The notes beneath the pieces are model-generated. The model saw only the letters and a program-made list of their open reading frames with translations. It was not told the origin of the DNA and did not search any database. Shown piece after piece: positions 1 through 6,450 of a stretch of 6,450 nt of DNA. A program made the position numbers and the translations under genes. Source of the DNA: Betaproteobacteria bacterium (GTDB lineage: Bacteria; Pseudomonadota; Gammaproteobacteria; Burkholderiales; Burkholderiaceae_E). The first letter of the stretch is position 1, and each line of letters begins with the position of its first letter. The stretch covers positions 1 through 6,450 of the forward strand of contig RFPW01000130.1 of the NCBI GenBank assembly GCA_009925965.1, in the 5' to 3' direction.

Positions 1-917
1 AGTCCACGTTACAAAAAATCCAGGGCATCTCCCGGATTGAATTCTTGCGCAGCCGAGAACTGATCCTCGACCCGCAACGCCCGGCGGTTGCGTTGCTCGC
101 GCGTCGGATTGACCCCCAGCACCCGGAATCTGGACTGCCCATGACAGGGCCTACGATCAAGAACCCCGCGGGATCGATTCCAATCTGGATTTCCGAGCCG
201 CTGGCGCGCCGCGATGGCCTTCGCCCCGGCATGCAAATGGTGTTGCCGCTGGACGGGGCATCCACCTTCTTTATCGCCGGAATCTGGCGGGATTATTCTC
301 GCCAACACGGATCGATCGTCATACGGGCCGAAGACTACCGACGCCTGACGGCCGATGATTCGGTCAGTGATGCCGCAATCTGGCTTGAGCCGGGTGTAAA
401 CGCCGACTCGGTGAGTGCCAACATTCAATCAGTCCTGCCTGCCGACGCTCGTTTTGATCTTCGCAGCTCCGCCCAAATTCGGACCCTGTCACTGACCGTT
501 TTCGACCGCAGCTTTGCGGTGACCTACGCGCTTGAAGCCGCCGCTATTGGCGTTGGAATCCTTGGAGTCGCCGCAGCATTTGGCGGCCAATCGCTGGCTC
601 GCAGGCGCGAATTCGGCATTCTCAGGCACTTGGGTGCAACCCGTAGCCAATTGCGCCAGCAGATCACGATCGAAGCGCTCACGATCGCCACCCTCGGCGT
701 CATCTGGGGCGGCTGCGTGGGCGCTGCCATCGCCGCCATCCTGGTTTTTCAGGTCAATCCGCAGTCCTTTCACTGGACCATGAACTGGTCCGTCCCCTGG
801 GGACTCCTGTTAGCCACCGGACTCACGTTGATTGGTGCGGCAGTCTTGGCTGCAAGGCTTGCCACGAGACAGGCACTGGCTGAATCCCCTTCGAATGCCG
901 TGCGGGAGGACTGGTGA
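1..917 (+). CDS. FtsX-family ABC transporter permease, 3' part (AttF/AttG-like)
   Basis: This is the C-terminal ~304 residues of an inner-membrane permease. The frame is open from base 3, so the gene starts left of the window; the TTG at 45 is an internal Leu codon, not a start. The first part is a soluble, presumably periplasmic domain. An FtsX domain follows with three hydrophobic segments at about 519-590, 675-749 and 798-863. After the first comes the cytoplasmic loop typical of the family (ARRREFGILRHLGATRSQL), and the protein ends in AVREDW. Family knowledge: such permeases pair with an ATPase and drive mechanical or lipid/lipoprotein-related work at the envelope rather than classical uptake. 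The stop overlaps the next gene by 4 bases, and that gene is AttH/CrtC-like, so I infer an attEFGH-type system with the ATPase upstream. The substrate is unknown. The family is secure; the Att assignment rests on the neighbour. Confidence 0.88.
   Translation, partial: STLQKIQGISRIEFLRSRELILDPQRPAVALLARRIDPQHPESGLPMTGPTIKNPAGSIPIWISEPLARRDGLRPGMQMVLPLDGASTFFIAGIWRDYSRQHGSIVIRAEDYRRLTADDSVSDAAIWLEPGVNADSVSANIQSVLPADARFDLRSSAQIRTLSLTVFDRSFAVTYALEAAAIGVGILGVAAAFGGQSLARRREFGILRHLGATRSQLRQQITIEALTIATLGVIWGGCVGAAIAAILVFQVNPQSFHWTMNWSVPWGLLLATGLTLIGAAVLAARLATRQALAESPSNAVREDW
903..917 (+). promoter_or_regulatory. Shine-Dalgarno and GTGA start-stop overlap
   Basis: GGGAGGA at 904-910 lies three bases before the GTG at 914. 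The TGA of the permease (915-917) is contained in GTGA, so translation of the lipocalin gene is probably coupled to that of the permease. The purine-rich site is the strongest ribosome-binding site in the window, although its spacing is short. Confidence 0.6.
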
Positions 918-2098
918 GCTCAACTCCTCTGGGGGCCAAAGCCCTGCGGCGCTCGTTTCTTGAGCGTTCATTACAGACCGCAGCGCTGATCGGGGGTACC
1001 CCGCCTGCCTTGGTCTTGGCTCGGGGCAACATGGAGAATCAGGCGAGCGAATTTGAAGCGGTGAGGCCGCGCCGCCTTCAGTTCCCCGATGACCATGGTG
1101 CCCATCCCGGTTTCAGAACGGAGTGGTGGTACCTGACCGGTTGGCTCGAGCGCCGGGATGCACCCCCATGTGGGGTACAGATCACTTTTTTCAGAGCCCG
1201 AACCCGCCACCCCGAGGCAAATCCCAGCCGCTTTGCACCCACCCAGCTCCTGTTTGCGCATGCAGCCCTTGCACTGCCCGAGGAAGGGCGTCTGCTTCAT
1301 GATCAACGCGCCGCGCGGAGTGGTTTCGGACTTGCGCAAGCTGCTGTTCACGACACTCAGGTTCAGATCGGTCCCTGGAAACTGGTCCGGACCACTGATG
1401 ACCACTATCGGGCCCAAATCCGAAGCCAAACCTTCGAACTAGAGCTCGCGTTCAAGGCGCCGGGGGAGCCTCTGCTTCAGGGCAATAACGGCGTTTCCGC
1501 GAAGGGGCCGAACCCGGAGCAAGCGAGCTTTTACTACAGCCGCCCGCAACTCCAGGTCAGCGGTGAGATACGCGTACGGTCGCAGGCTCAGTCGGTCACC
1601 GGTCGGGCCTGGCTTGATCATGAATGGTCAAGCACGCTTCTCGAAACGGGTGCTGTCGGATGGGACTGGGTGGGAATCAATCTGCATGATGGCGGTTCGC
1701 TCACGGCGTTTCGAATCCGCGATACCCAGGGCAACACGCGATGGCGGCATGTCGCATGGCGGGATCCGCAGGGACGACCAGAAAAATCGCAGCCGGGATC
1801 GACCCAATCGGCAACCGACGTTCTGTTCGAACCCCTGCGTATCTGGCGATCAATCCGAAGTGGAGCCGACTGGCCGGTATCGATACGGCTACGGTTGCGC
1901 GATCAGACTTCGAAAACAGAACGGATTCTTCGCTTGATCCCGCTGCTCGACGATCAAGAAGTCGATGCCCGTGCGAGCACGGGAGGCTATTACTGGGAAG
2001 GCGCCGTTCGCCTGGTCGAGGGCGATCATCCCGAGGCCCCTGAAATCGGCCGGGGTTATCTTGAACTGACGGGCTATGCGGGGGCCGTTTCGCTTTAA
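914..2098 (+). CDS. Tat-exported lipocalin-like protein, CrtC/AttH family
   Basis: The product is 394 residues and belongs to the hydroxyneurosporene synthase (CrtC)/AttH family, which has a two-lobed lipocalin-like fold. Visible family signatures are EWWYLTGWL at residues 70-78 and WLDHEWSS at 233-240; in CrtC-type hydratases the conserved acids and aromatics of these segments line the pocket. The N-terminus looks like a twin-arginine signal: R12-R13-S-F-L, a moderately hydrophobic stretch to about residue 36, and a possible cleavage after ALVLA. No lipobox Cys is seen, so a soluble periplasmic protein is likely. I chose the GTG at 914 because it overlaps the upstream stop (GTGA), has GGGAGGA at 904-910, and keeps the Tat signal; the ATG at 1031 would lose it. 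Family knowledge: many members are annotated carotenoid 1,2-hydratase, but those beside FtsX permeases are the exported AttH component. No carotenoid genes are visible here, so a hydratase role is not supported. The true substrate is unknown. Confidence 0.87.
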   Translation: MSSTPLGAKALRRSFLERSLQTAALIGGTPPALVLARGNMENQASEFEAVRPRRLQFPDDHGAHPGFRTEWWYLTGWLERRDAPPCGVQITFFRARTRHPEANPSRFAPTQLLFAHAALALPEEGRLLHDQRAARSGFGLAQAAVHDTQVQIGPWKLVRTTDDHYRAQIRSQTFELELAFKAPGEPLLQGNNGVSAKGPNPEQASFYYSRPQLQVSGEIRVRSQAQSVTGRAWLDHEWSSTLLETGAVGWDWVGINLHDGGSLTAFRIRDTQGNTRWRHVAWRDPQGRPEKSQPGSTQSATDVLFEPLRIWRSIRSGADWPVSIRLRLRDQTSKTERILRLIPLLDDQEVDARASTGGYYWEGAVRLVEGDHPEAPEIGRGYLELTGYAGAVSL

Positions 2099-2125
2099 CG
2101 GACCGATACGGTCTAAGGAAATCCG
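2099..2125. terminator. Weak hairpin in the convergent gap
   Basis: The 27 bases between the two convergent stop codons contain GACCG-ATA-CGGTC at 2101-2113, a 5-bp stem that a flanking G-T wobble (2100/2114) extends to 6 bp. It is ideally placed to end transcription from both sides. No T-run follows on either strand, so intrinsic terminator activity is doubtful. It could instead protect 3' ends, or be chance. Confidence 0.3.
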
Positions 2126-3478
2126 TCAGGCAACTGGCGGCATCATGACCGAAGCATCCAGCGCATCAACCGCCTCCGGTTTACCGATCGATACCGCCAG
2201 CACTTTATCAATGCGCTTGGCATCCATATCGACAATTTCGAACGACCAGTCTTCCCAGACCACCCGATCCGTGACGCCGGGCAAGCGTCCGAGCATCAGC
2301 ATCATCATGCCGGACAGGGTATGGAAACGACCCTTATCCTCCTCGGGCACCGAACGGAGTCCGAGCCGGTCTTTCAGTTCCGGAACCGGAATCAGACCAT
2401 CGAGCAGCCAACTCCCATCCGTTCGCTGTACCGCCCAGGCGTCTTCGGCGTGACGGGGCTTGAATTCGCCCGTAATCGCTTCCATAACGTCCTGCAAGGT
2501 CACGATCCCGAGGACCTCGCCGTACTCATCGATCACGAAGGCAAGCTGAACCCCAGACGAACGGAAGTTCTCAAGCAATTCCATTCCGGTAAGACTTTCG
2601 GGTACAAAGACCGGCGGTTGGAGGAGGCCTTCTCGCGCCAGATCCAGAGGTTCGCCGCGTAGCGTTGCGCCCAAGAGCGCCCGCGCTGCAACCACGCCAA
2701 CCACATCATGGAGCCCGCCACGCACGACCGGAAAACGGGAGTGCTCCGATGCCTCAAGCCGCCGCAGATTTTCTTCGGTCGGCACCAACCGATCGAGCAC
2801 AACCACGTCGCCGCGCGGCACCATCAAGGACCCGATTTGACGGTCATCGAGACGAAACACGTTGCGCACCATAGCATGTTCCTGGGCCTCAATCGCACCC
2901 GATTCAGAGCCCTCGGCGAGCAGCGCATCGATCTCCTCCTGCGTCACGGCGGGCATCCCGCGCGCGTTCACCCCGAACAATCCGAGGACCAGCTCAGTGG
3001 ACCCAGTCAGCAGCCGTCCAAAGGGCCGGGTGGCTGCAGCCAACCAAAGCATGGGACGCGCGACCGCGCGGGCAATCGCCTCGGGATGAATCTGGCCAAG
3101 GCGCTTCGGAACCAATTCCCCCAAAACGATCGACACATAGGTCACGACTACGACGACCAGACCGGTGGCCAGCAGCCCTGCGGTGCCCTCCTTAAATTCG
3201 TATTGGGATTCAAGCCAGAGCGCGAGGGGCTGAGCCAGGACCATTTCACCGACAATCCCGTTCAGGATCCCGATCGATGTAATACCGATTTGTACTGTCG
3301 ACAAAAACCGGGTTGGGTCCTCACCAAGACGGACGGCCGCTGCGGCCGAGCGATCGCCTTCATCCACGTGGCGCTGCAGCCTCGACCGACGCGCAGTGAC
3401 CAGTGCGATTTCCGTCATCGCAAACAGACCATTGATAAAAATCAGGAAGAAAAGCAGCGCAACTTCAAGCCAGGCCAT
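2126..3478 (-). CDS. CNNM/CBS/CorC-domain membrane protein (hemolysin family, PaeA/YtfL-like)
   Basis: The product is 450 residues in the inner membrane. Residues 1 to about 195 form a CNNM (DUF21) domain with hydrophobic segments near 3-27, 58-82, 98-121 and 134-160 and the conserved GELVPKRLG at 120-128. Two CBS domains follow (about 213-272 and 280-336), including SLMVPRGDV and FVIDEYGEVLGIVTLQD. A CorC_HlyC domain covers about 350-430. Domain order and length match E. coli/Salmonella PaeA (YtfL, 447 residues), which has been linked to polyamine export; other relatives affect Mg2+/Co2+ efflux, and 'hemolysin' is a historical label. Substrate choice cannot be read here. The ATG at 3478 lies one base after the gspF stop, with a weak GGTG at 3489-3486. 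A TTG at 3505 would add nine hydrophilic residues inside gspF and is less likely. It is presumably co-transcribed with gspF, without obvious functional connection to secretion. Confidence 0.92.
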   Translation of the reverse strand: MAWLEVALLFFLIFINGLFAMTEIALVTARRSRLQRHVDEGDRSAAAAVRLGEDPTRFLSTVQIGITSIGILNGIVGEMVLAQPLALWLESQYEFKEGTAGLLATGLVVVVVTYVSIVLGELVPKRLGQIHPEAIARAVARPMLWLAAATRPFGRLLTGSTELVLGLFGVNARGMPAVTQEEIDALLAEGSESGAIEAQEHAMVRNVFRLDDRQIGSLMVPRGDVVVLDRLVPTEENLRRLEASEHSRFPVVRGGLHDVVGVVAARALLGATLRGEPLDLAREGLLQPPVFVPESLTGMELLENFRSSGVQLAFVIDEYGEVLGIVTLQDVMEAITGEFKPRHAEDAWAVQRTDGSWLLDGLIPVPELKDRLGLRSVPEEDKGRFHTLSGMMMLMLGRLPGVTDRVVWEDWSFEIVDMDAKRIDKVLAVSIGKPEAVDALDASVMMPPVA

Positions 3479-3479
3479 C

Positions 3480-4691
3480 TCAACGCACCAATTGATTGAT
3501 TTCAATGATTGGCATCAGAACCGCCAACACGATAACGAGCACAATGCCGCCCATCGCGAGGATCAGCAAGGGCTCCAGCAGTCCTGTCAATGTCATGGTA
3601 CGACGCTCGACCTCCTGGGCCTGCAGCGCAGCCGCGCGTTCAAGCATCGCAGGGAGTTCGCCAGTCGCTTCGCCGCTCGCGATCAGATGCACCAACATGG
3701 GCGGGAATCTGCCCTGAACGGCCAGGGATCTCGATAGGGTCGCCCCCTCGCGGACACGACTGATCGCATCATCGACATTGACCCGGAGCGCGCGGTTACC
3801 CAGGGTTTGCGCCCCGGCCTCAAGGGCCCGCAGGAGCGGAACGCCCCCGGCTGCGAGGATCGCGATCGTACTGGCGAATCGAGCGGTATCGAGGCCACGG
3901 ACAAGTCGCCCGACAATGGGAAGTTCGAGTAGTCGAGCATCCCAGATCATCCGCACCGCCGGTTGCGCCAGCATGGCGCGCCCCGCCACCACCGCGGCCC
4001 CCAGGGCGACGGCTAGCAACCACCACCAGGCGCGCAGGAAATCGCTGGTGGCAATCAACATGACCGTCAGCAGAGGCAATTTCTGACGAGTTTGCGCAAA
4101 GACACCGACGACCTGAGGTACCACATAGGTCAACAAGCCCACGATGACCAACAGCGCAACCGCCGTGACGATGCCTGGATAGAGAAAGGCCATCTTCACT
4201 CTAGACGCGAGCGCGCTGCGAGATTCGACCCAATCCGCCAAACGGGTCATGACCACGGCGAGATCGCCCGATTGTTCACCCGCGGCGACCAATGCCCGAT
4301 AGACCTCCGGAAAATCTCTTGGGAAACGTCCCAGCGCCGACGCAATCCCGTGACCCGCCACAACCTCGCTTCGAACGGCCGCAAAACGATCGCGCACCCG
4401 TTGATTTTCAGCCTGCTCGATCACCGCATTGAGTGCCTGCTCGAGCGGCAGACGGGCACTGAGTAGCCCGGCGAGCTGGCGCGTGACCAGCGCGAGATCG
4501 GCCTGACTCAGGCGCCCTGCCCAGCGCGAGGTCGTGGTGTGATCCACTGCTACGGCGACAGCCTCCACTACCAGAGGGGCCAAGCCGCGCTCGCGAAGGA
4601 TCGAACGAGCGGCTCGCGCACTATCGGCTTCGAGTAAGCCCGACTCTACCCGACCCGTCGCACTGGCCGCCTCAAAGCGAAATGCTGCCAT
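3480..4691 (-). CDS. gspF: Type II secretion inner-membrane platform protein GspF
   Basis: The product is 403 residues, the normal full length for GspF (about 400-405). GspF is the polytopic inner-membrane platform protein that works with the ATPase GspE and with GspL/GspM to raise the pseudopilus and drive export of folded periplasmic proteins. Two T2SSF repeats are visible, around residues 65-195 and 265-395. Each carries the matching helix signature: LVAAGEQSGDL at 134-144 in the first and LIASGEATGELPAML at 336-350 in the second. Hydrophobic segments lie near 170-198, 220-242 and 366-398; the last runs LLEPLLILAMGGIVLVIVLA and ends in MPIIEINQLV, typical of the family. The ATG at 4691 starts 23 bases after the gspE stop, with no clear Shine-Dalgarno, which suggests coupling to gspE. 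PilC (type IV pili) is the main alternative. The short N-terminal leader and the GspE type of the neighbour favour GspF. Confidence 0.93.
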   Translation of the reverse strand: MAAFRFEAASATGRVESGLLEADSARAARSILRERGLAPLVVEAVAVAVDHTTTSRWAGRLSQADLALVTRQLAGLLSARLPLEQALNAVIEQAENQRVRDRFAAVRSEVVAGHGIASALGRFPRDFPEVYRALVAAGEQSGDLAVVMTRLADWVESRSALASRVKMAFLYPGIVTAVALLVIVGLLTYVVPQVVGVFAQTRQKLPLLTVMLIATSDFLRAWWWLLAVALGAAVVAGRAMLAQPAVRMIWDARLLELPIVGRLVRGLDTARFASTIAILAAGGVPLLRALEAGAQTLGNRALRVNVDDAISRVREGATLSRSLAVQGRFPPMLVHLIASGEATGELPAMLERAAALQAQEVERRTMTLTGLLEPLLILAMGGIVLVIVLAVLMPIIEINQLVR

Positions 4692-4714
4692 TTGTCAGCT
4701 TGATGGTTGGGGGC

Positions 4715-6097
4715 TTAATCGCGGGTCACACGGATCACTTCGTCGAGCGAGGTGATGCCCTGATTGACCCAGCGTTGCCCGTCGTCGCGCATCGTCAGCA
4801 TTCCCGCCGCCAAGGCGACTTGGCGAATCTTCGCTTCGGCCGCCCGCTCGTGAATCTGACTTCGAATCAGGTCGTCAACAATCAGCAGTTCGTAAATCCC
4901 GGTTCGGCCCTGAAATCCGGTACGAGCGCAGGCGGGACACCCCACAGCCCGCCAATTGCCTGTGATCAACGGATCAGACTCACGGCAATTCATACAAAGC
5001 CTGCGCACGAGGCGCTGAGCACAGACACCCAGTAGGCTCGATGACAGCAGGAAGGGCTCAACCCCCATATCGATGAGACGGGTGATCGCACTGACAGCAT
5101 CGTTGGTGTGGAGCGTGGCCAGCACGAGGTGCCCGGTCAGGCTGGCCTGCACTGCAATCTGAGCGGTCTCCAGGTCGCGAATTTCACCGATCATGATGAC
5201 ATCGGGGTCCTGGCGCAGAATCGATCGCAGCGCCTTGGCAAATGTCATCTCAATCCGTGGATTGACCTGCGTCTGACCAACCCCCTCGAGGTCATACTCG
5301 ATCGGATCTTCCACGGTCATCACATTGGTCGTCGTTGCATCCAGCCGGCCCATGGCCGCGTAGAGCGTCGTTGTCTTGCCCGAACCGGTCGGGCCAGTGA
5401 CCAATACAATCCCGTGAGGTTGGTGGGAAAGGCGGTCGAATGAACCCAGGGTGATATCGCTCATCCCCAGGCGCGACAAATCGAGCCGCCCAGCCTCCTT
5501 GTCCAAAAGCCTCAAGACCGCCCGCTCGCCATGACCTGTCGGGAGCGTCGAGACCCGGACATCCATGGGACGTCCACCCACCCGTAATGTGATGCGACCG
5601 TCCTGTGGCAAGCGCTTTTCGGCAATATCGAGCTGGGCCATGATCTTGATCCGACTGACCAGCGCGGCATGCAGCGCGCGCTTGGGCCGAACCACATCGC
5701 GCAGCGTGCCATCGACGCGAAACCGCACCAATGAAAACGATTCGAACGGCTCGATATGGATGTCACTTGCGCCATCACGCGCCGCCTGCGTCAGCAGCGC
5801 ATTGATCATTCGGATCACCGGAGCGTCATCTTCAGCCTCAAGCAGATCTTCGATTTCCGGGATGTCCTGCAACAGGCGCGAAAGATCGAGATCGCTTTCG
5901 ACCTCTTCGGCCACTGCGGCAGCGGTCCCGCCCGAACCTGAGTAGCTCTGCGCCAACGCCGCATTAAATTCGGCGGCACTCTTGCGAACCGGGTTGAGCC
6001 GCAGCGGCACCATCCGCGCGAGTTCAGCCAAAGCGCTTGGCCTGACTAAGCGAAAAATTGTGCAATTTATCAATTCTGCACAGATGAAAAATTTCAA
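4715..6097 (-). CDS. gspE: Type II secretion ATPase GspE, 5'-truncated
   Basis: This is the cytoplasmic hexameric ATPase that powers type II secretion. Counting from the TTG at 6097, the N2E region appears as APVIRMINALLTQAARDGAS at 92-111, followed by SDIHIEPFE. Walker A is GPTGSGKTTT (235-244, Lys241), the Asp box TVEDPIEY (261-268), Walker B DPDVIMIGEIRD (297-308, catalytic Glu305) and the His box GHLVLATLHTND (322-333). The zinc-binding Cys pairs are C368/C371 and C387/C390. All catalytic elements are intact. GspE is usually about 500 residues or more. Here family-like sequence begins only near residue 20 (about base 6040), so most of the N-terminal N1E domain, which docks on GspL, is missing. 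The first ~18 codons are AT-rich and unlike GspE, and a TAA at 6103-6101 closes the frame. No credible start exists: the ATG at 6013 and TTGs at 6031, 6073 and 6097 lack good ribosome-binding sites. Read it as a 5'-truncated gene whose original start is lost or lies elsewhere. Confidence 0.9.
   Translation of the reverse strand: MKFFICAELINCTIFRLVRPSALAELARMVPLRLNPVRKSAAEFNAALAQSYSGSGGTAAAVAEEVESDLDLSRLLQDIPEIEDLLEAEDDAPVIRMINALLTQAARDGASDIHIEPFESFSLVRFRVDGTLRDVVRPKRALHAALVSRIKIMAQLDIAEKRLPQDGRITLRVGGRPMDVRVSTLPTGHGERAVLRLLDKEAGRLDLSRLGMSDITLGSFDRLSHQPHGIVLVTGPTGSGKTTTLYAAMGRLDATTTNVMTVEDPIEYDLEGVGQTQVNPRIEMTFAKALRSILRQDPDVIMIGEIRDLETAQIAVQASLTGHLVLATLHTNDAVSAITRLIDMGVEPFLLSSSLLGVCAQRLVRRLCMNCRESDPLITGNWRAVGCPACARTGFQGRTGIYELLIVDDLIRSQIHERAAEAKIRQVALAAGMLTMRDDGQRWVNQGITSLDEVIRVTRD
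6040..6060. other. Composition breakpoint: two genes truncated head to head
   Basis: Leftward of here the sequence is GC-rich gspE on the minus strand; rightward it is about 41% GC over the next 390 bases and encodes ankyrin-like protein on the plus strand. GspE likeness ends near SALAELAR (about 6040-6017), and the ankyrin frame becomes AT-rich from KRKIVQFINSAQ (about 6048 onward). The exact base cannot be set without a reference. I see no inverted repeat, target-site duplication or transposase fragment at the joint. It may be a real recombination or insertion edge, or an assembly join. Confidence 0.65.
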
Positions 6098-6374
6098 CCC
6101 TTATTCAGACATGCACAATGCTTATGTTATAACGCTTGCCTGTCGTTATGGAATGCTAGAAGTTGTGCAATCTATCGCTAAGAAGGACCCATCATCCTTG
6201 CAATGCTTAAGTCGGGGGGACACCCCACTAGATGAAGCAGTGATCTTTGAAAAAAGAAGAGTTGCCAAATATTTACACGGTGTAGGCGCGTCACTTAAAA
6301 GCGCAACAGTGGATCAGCTCAACGCACTTTTAAAAAGGTCTTCACACAAAAAAAGAAAAAGCGCTAACTATTAA
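6048..6374 (+). CDS. Ankyrin-repeat protein, C-terminal fragment
   Basis: The frame encodes about 108 residues up to the TAA at 6372-6374. Two ankyrin-type units can be read: ITLACRYGMLEVVQSIAKKD (about 6129-6188), then GDTPLDEAVIFEKRRVAKYL (6219-6278), each with the helix-turn-helix spacing of the ~33-residue repeat. The stretch before them, RKIVQFINSAQMKNFN, looks like the second helix of a preceding repeat, so the gene seems to be cut at its 5' side rather than starting here. The ATGs at 6084 (96 residues) and 6111 lack Shine-Dalgarno sequences, and a TTG at 5982 lies inside gspE on the other strand and is not credible. The C-terminus is strongly basic (KRSSHKKRKSANY). Codon use is AT-rich, unlike every neighbour. 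Ankyrin repeats bind proteins; in bacteria such low-GC proteins are common among host-associated species and their effectors. No target can be inferred. It could also be a short intact gene of a foreign segment. Confidence 0.6.
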   Translation, partial: KRKIVQFINSAQMKNFNPYSDMHNAYVITLACRYGMLEVVQSIAKKDPSSLQCLSRGDTPLDEAVIFEKRRVAKYLHGVGASLKSATVDQLNALLKRSSHKKRKSANY

Positions 6375-6450
6375 ATACTTGCCCATGCAGGTGGTCTTGA
6401 AGCCCCATCATTAACCAAGACTTAATCCAGCTTACTCTTTTGTAAGAGAC
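6375..6450. other. AT-rich tail without a recognisable gene
   Basis: After the ankyrin stop the same frame stays open for 16 more codons, reading ILAHAGGLEAPSLTKT before a TAA at 6423-6425. LAHAGGLEA looks like the first helix of another ankyrin unit, so the TAA at 6372 could be a nonsense mutation in a longer, decaying gene. At the very end, CTCTT-TTGT-AAGAG (6435-6448) or CTTAC-TCTTTT-GTAAG (6431-6446) could form a 5-bp hairpin. What follows lies outside the window, so a terminator cannot be judged. Confidence 0.3.

Noticed and set aside
971..1429. 152-codon minus-strand frame opposite the lipocalin gene
   Set aside because: It is antisense to conserved CrtC/AttH motifs, with no family likeness and no ribosome-binding site.
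914..2098. Carotenoid 1,2-hydratase activity for the lipocalin protein
   Set aside because: The fold family matches, but the genetic context is an FtsX transporter and no carotenoid genes are visible, so the enzymatic label was not adopted.
2708..3499. 263-codon plus-strand frame opposite the CNNM/CorC gene
   Set aside because: The translation is low-complexity, rich in Arg/His/Gln/Pro with no recognisable domain, and lies wholly antisense to a gene with clear family motifs. Such long shadows are expected in GC-rich DNA.
3479..3505. TTG at 3505 as start of the CNNM gene
   Set aside because: It adds nine residues (MKSINWCVE) inside the gspF end. The ATG at 3478 begins exactly at the usual hydrophobic N-terminus of the family.
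4092..4466. 124-codon plus-strand frame opposite gspF
   Set aside because: It is Arg/His/Asp-rich nonsense translation, antisense to the first T2SSF repeat.
4691..4715. PilB/PilC (type IV pilus) identity for the ATPase and platform pair
   Set aside because: The ATPase reads EDDAPVIRMINALLTQAARD, the GspE form, with GspE-type zinc Cys pairs, and GspF has a short N-terminus. No pilin or pilus gene is nearby.
5982..6050. Ankyrin protein starting at the TTG at 5982
   Set aside because: The first ~22 codons are the reverse complement of native GspE coding sequence and GC-rich; they carry no ankyrin pattern and have no ribosome-binding site.
6431..6450. Rho-independent terminator at the window end
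   Set aside because: Only a 5-bp stem with alternative pairings is seen, and the following bases are outside the window.

Overview
The window looks like gammaproteobacterial chromosome of roughly 60% GC, judged from GC-rich codon use and the character of the gspE/gspF, CNNM-CorC and Att-type genes. The genus cannot be fixed from the sequence alone. The last ~400 bases (from about 6050) differ sharply: I counted 159 G/C in 6061-6450, about 41%, against 60-65% in sampled lines of the rest.

Left part, plus strand (1-2098): the 3' portion of an FtsX-type ABC-transporter permease overlaps by 4 bases a Tat-exported CrtC/AttH-like lipocalin-fold protein. The pair resembles the end of an attEFGH-type operon, an envelope ABC transporter with an exported partner. 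Its ATPase and remaining permease would lie left of the window.

Middle part, minus strand (2126 to about 6050): transcription runs gspE, gspF, then a CNNM/CBS/CorC membrane protein close to the PaeA (YtfL) type. GspE (assembly ATPase) and GspF (inner-membrane platform) work together in type II secretion. The CNNM gene starts one base after the gspF stop, so it is probably co-transcribed. This block converges on the att block, with only 27 bases between the stop codons.

Right end (about 6050-6450): the gspE frame loses all GspE likeness at about 6040-6055, where base composition changes abruptly, and it meets a stop at 6103-6101. From the same point a plus-strand frame encodes the tail of an ankyrin-repeat protein with AT-rich codons and a lysine-rich C-terminus. 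Both genes appear to lack their 5' ends, and the broken ends abut without a promoter or a good ribosome-binding site. This is either a genuine recombination or insertion joint that destroyed the GspE N-terminal domain, or an assembly chimera. It is the one strongly anomalous spot. I saw no RNA genes, CRISPR arrays, transposases or prophage genes.
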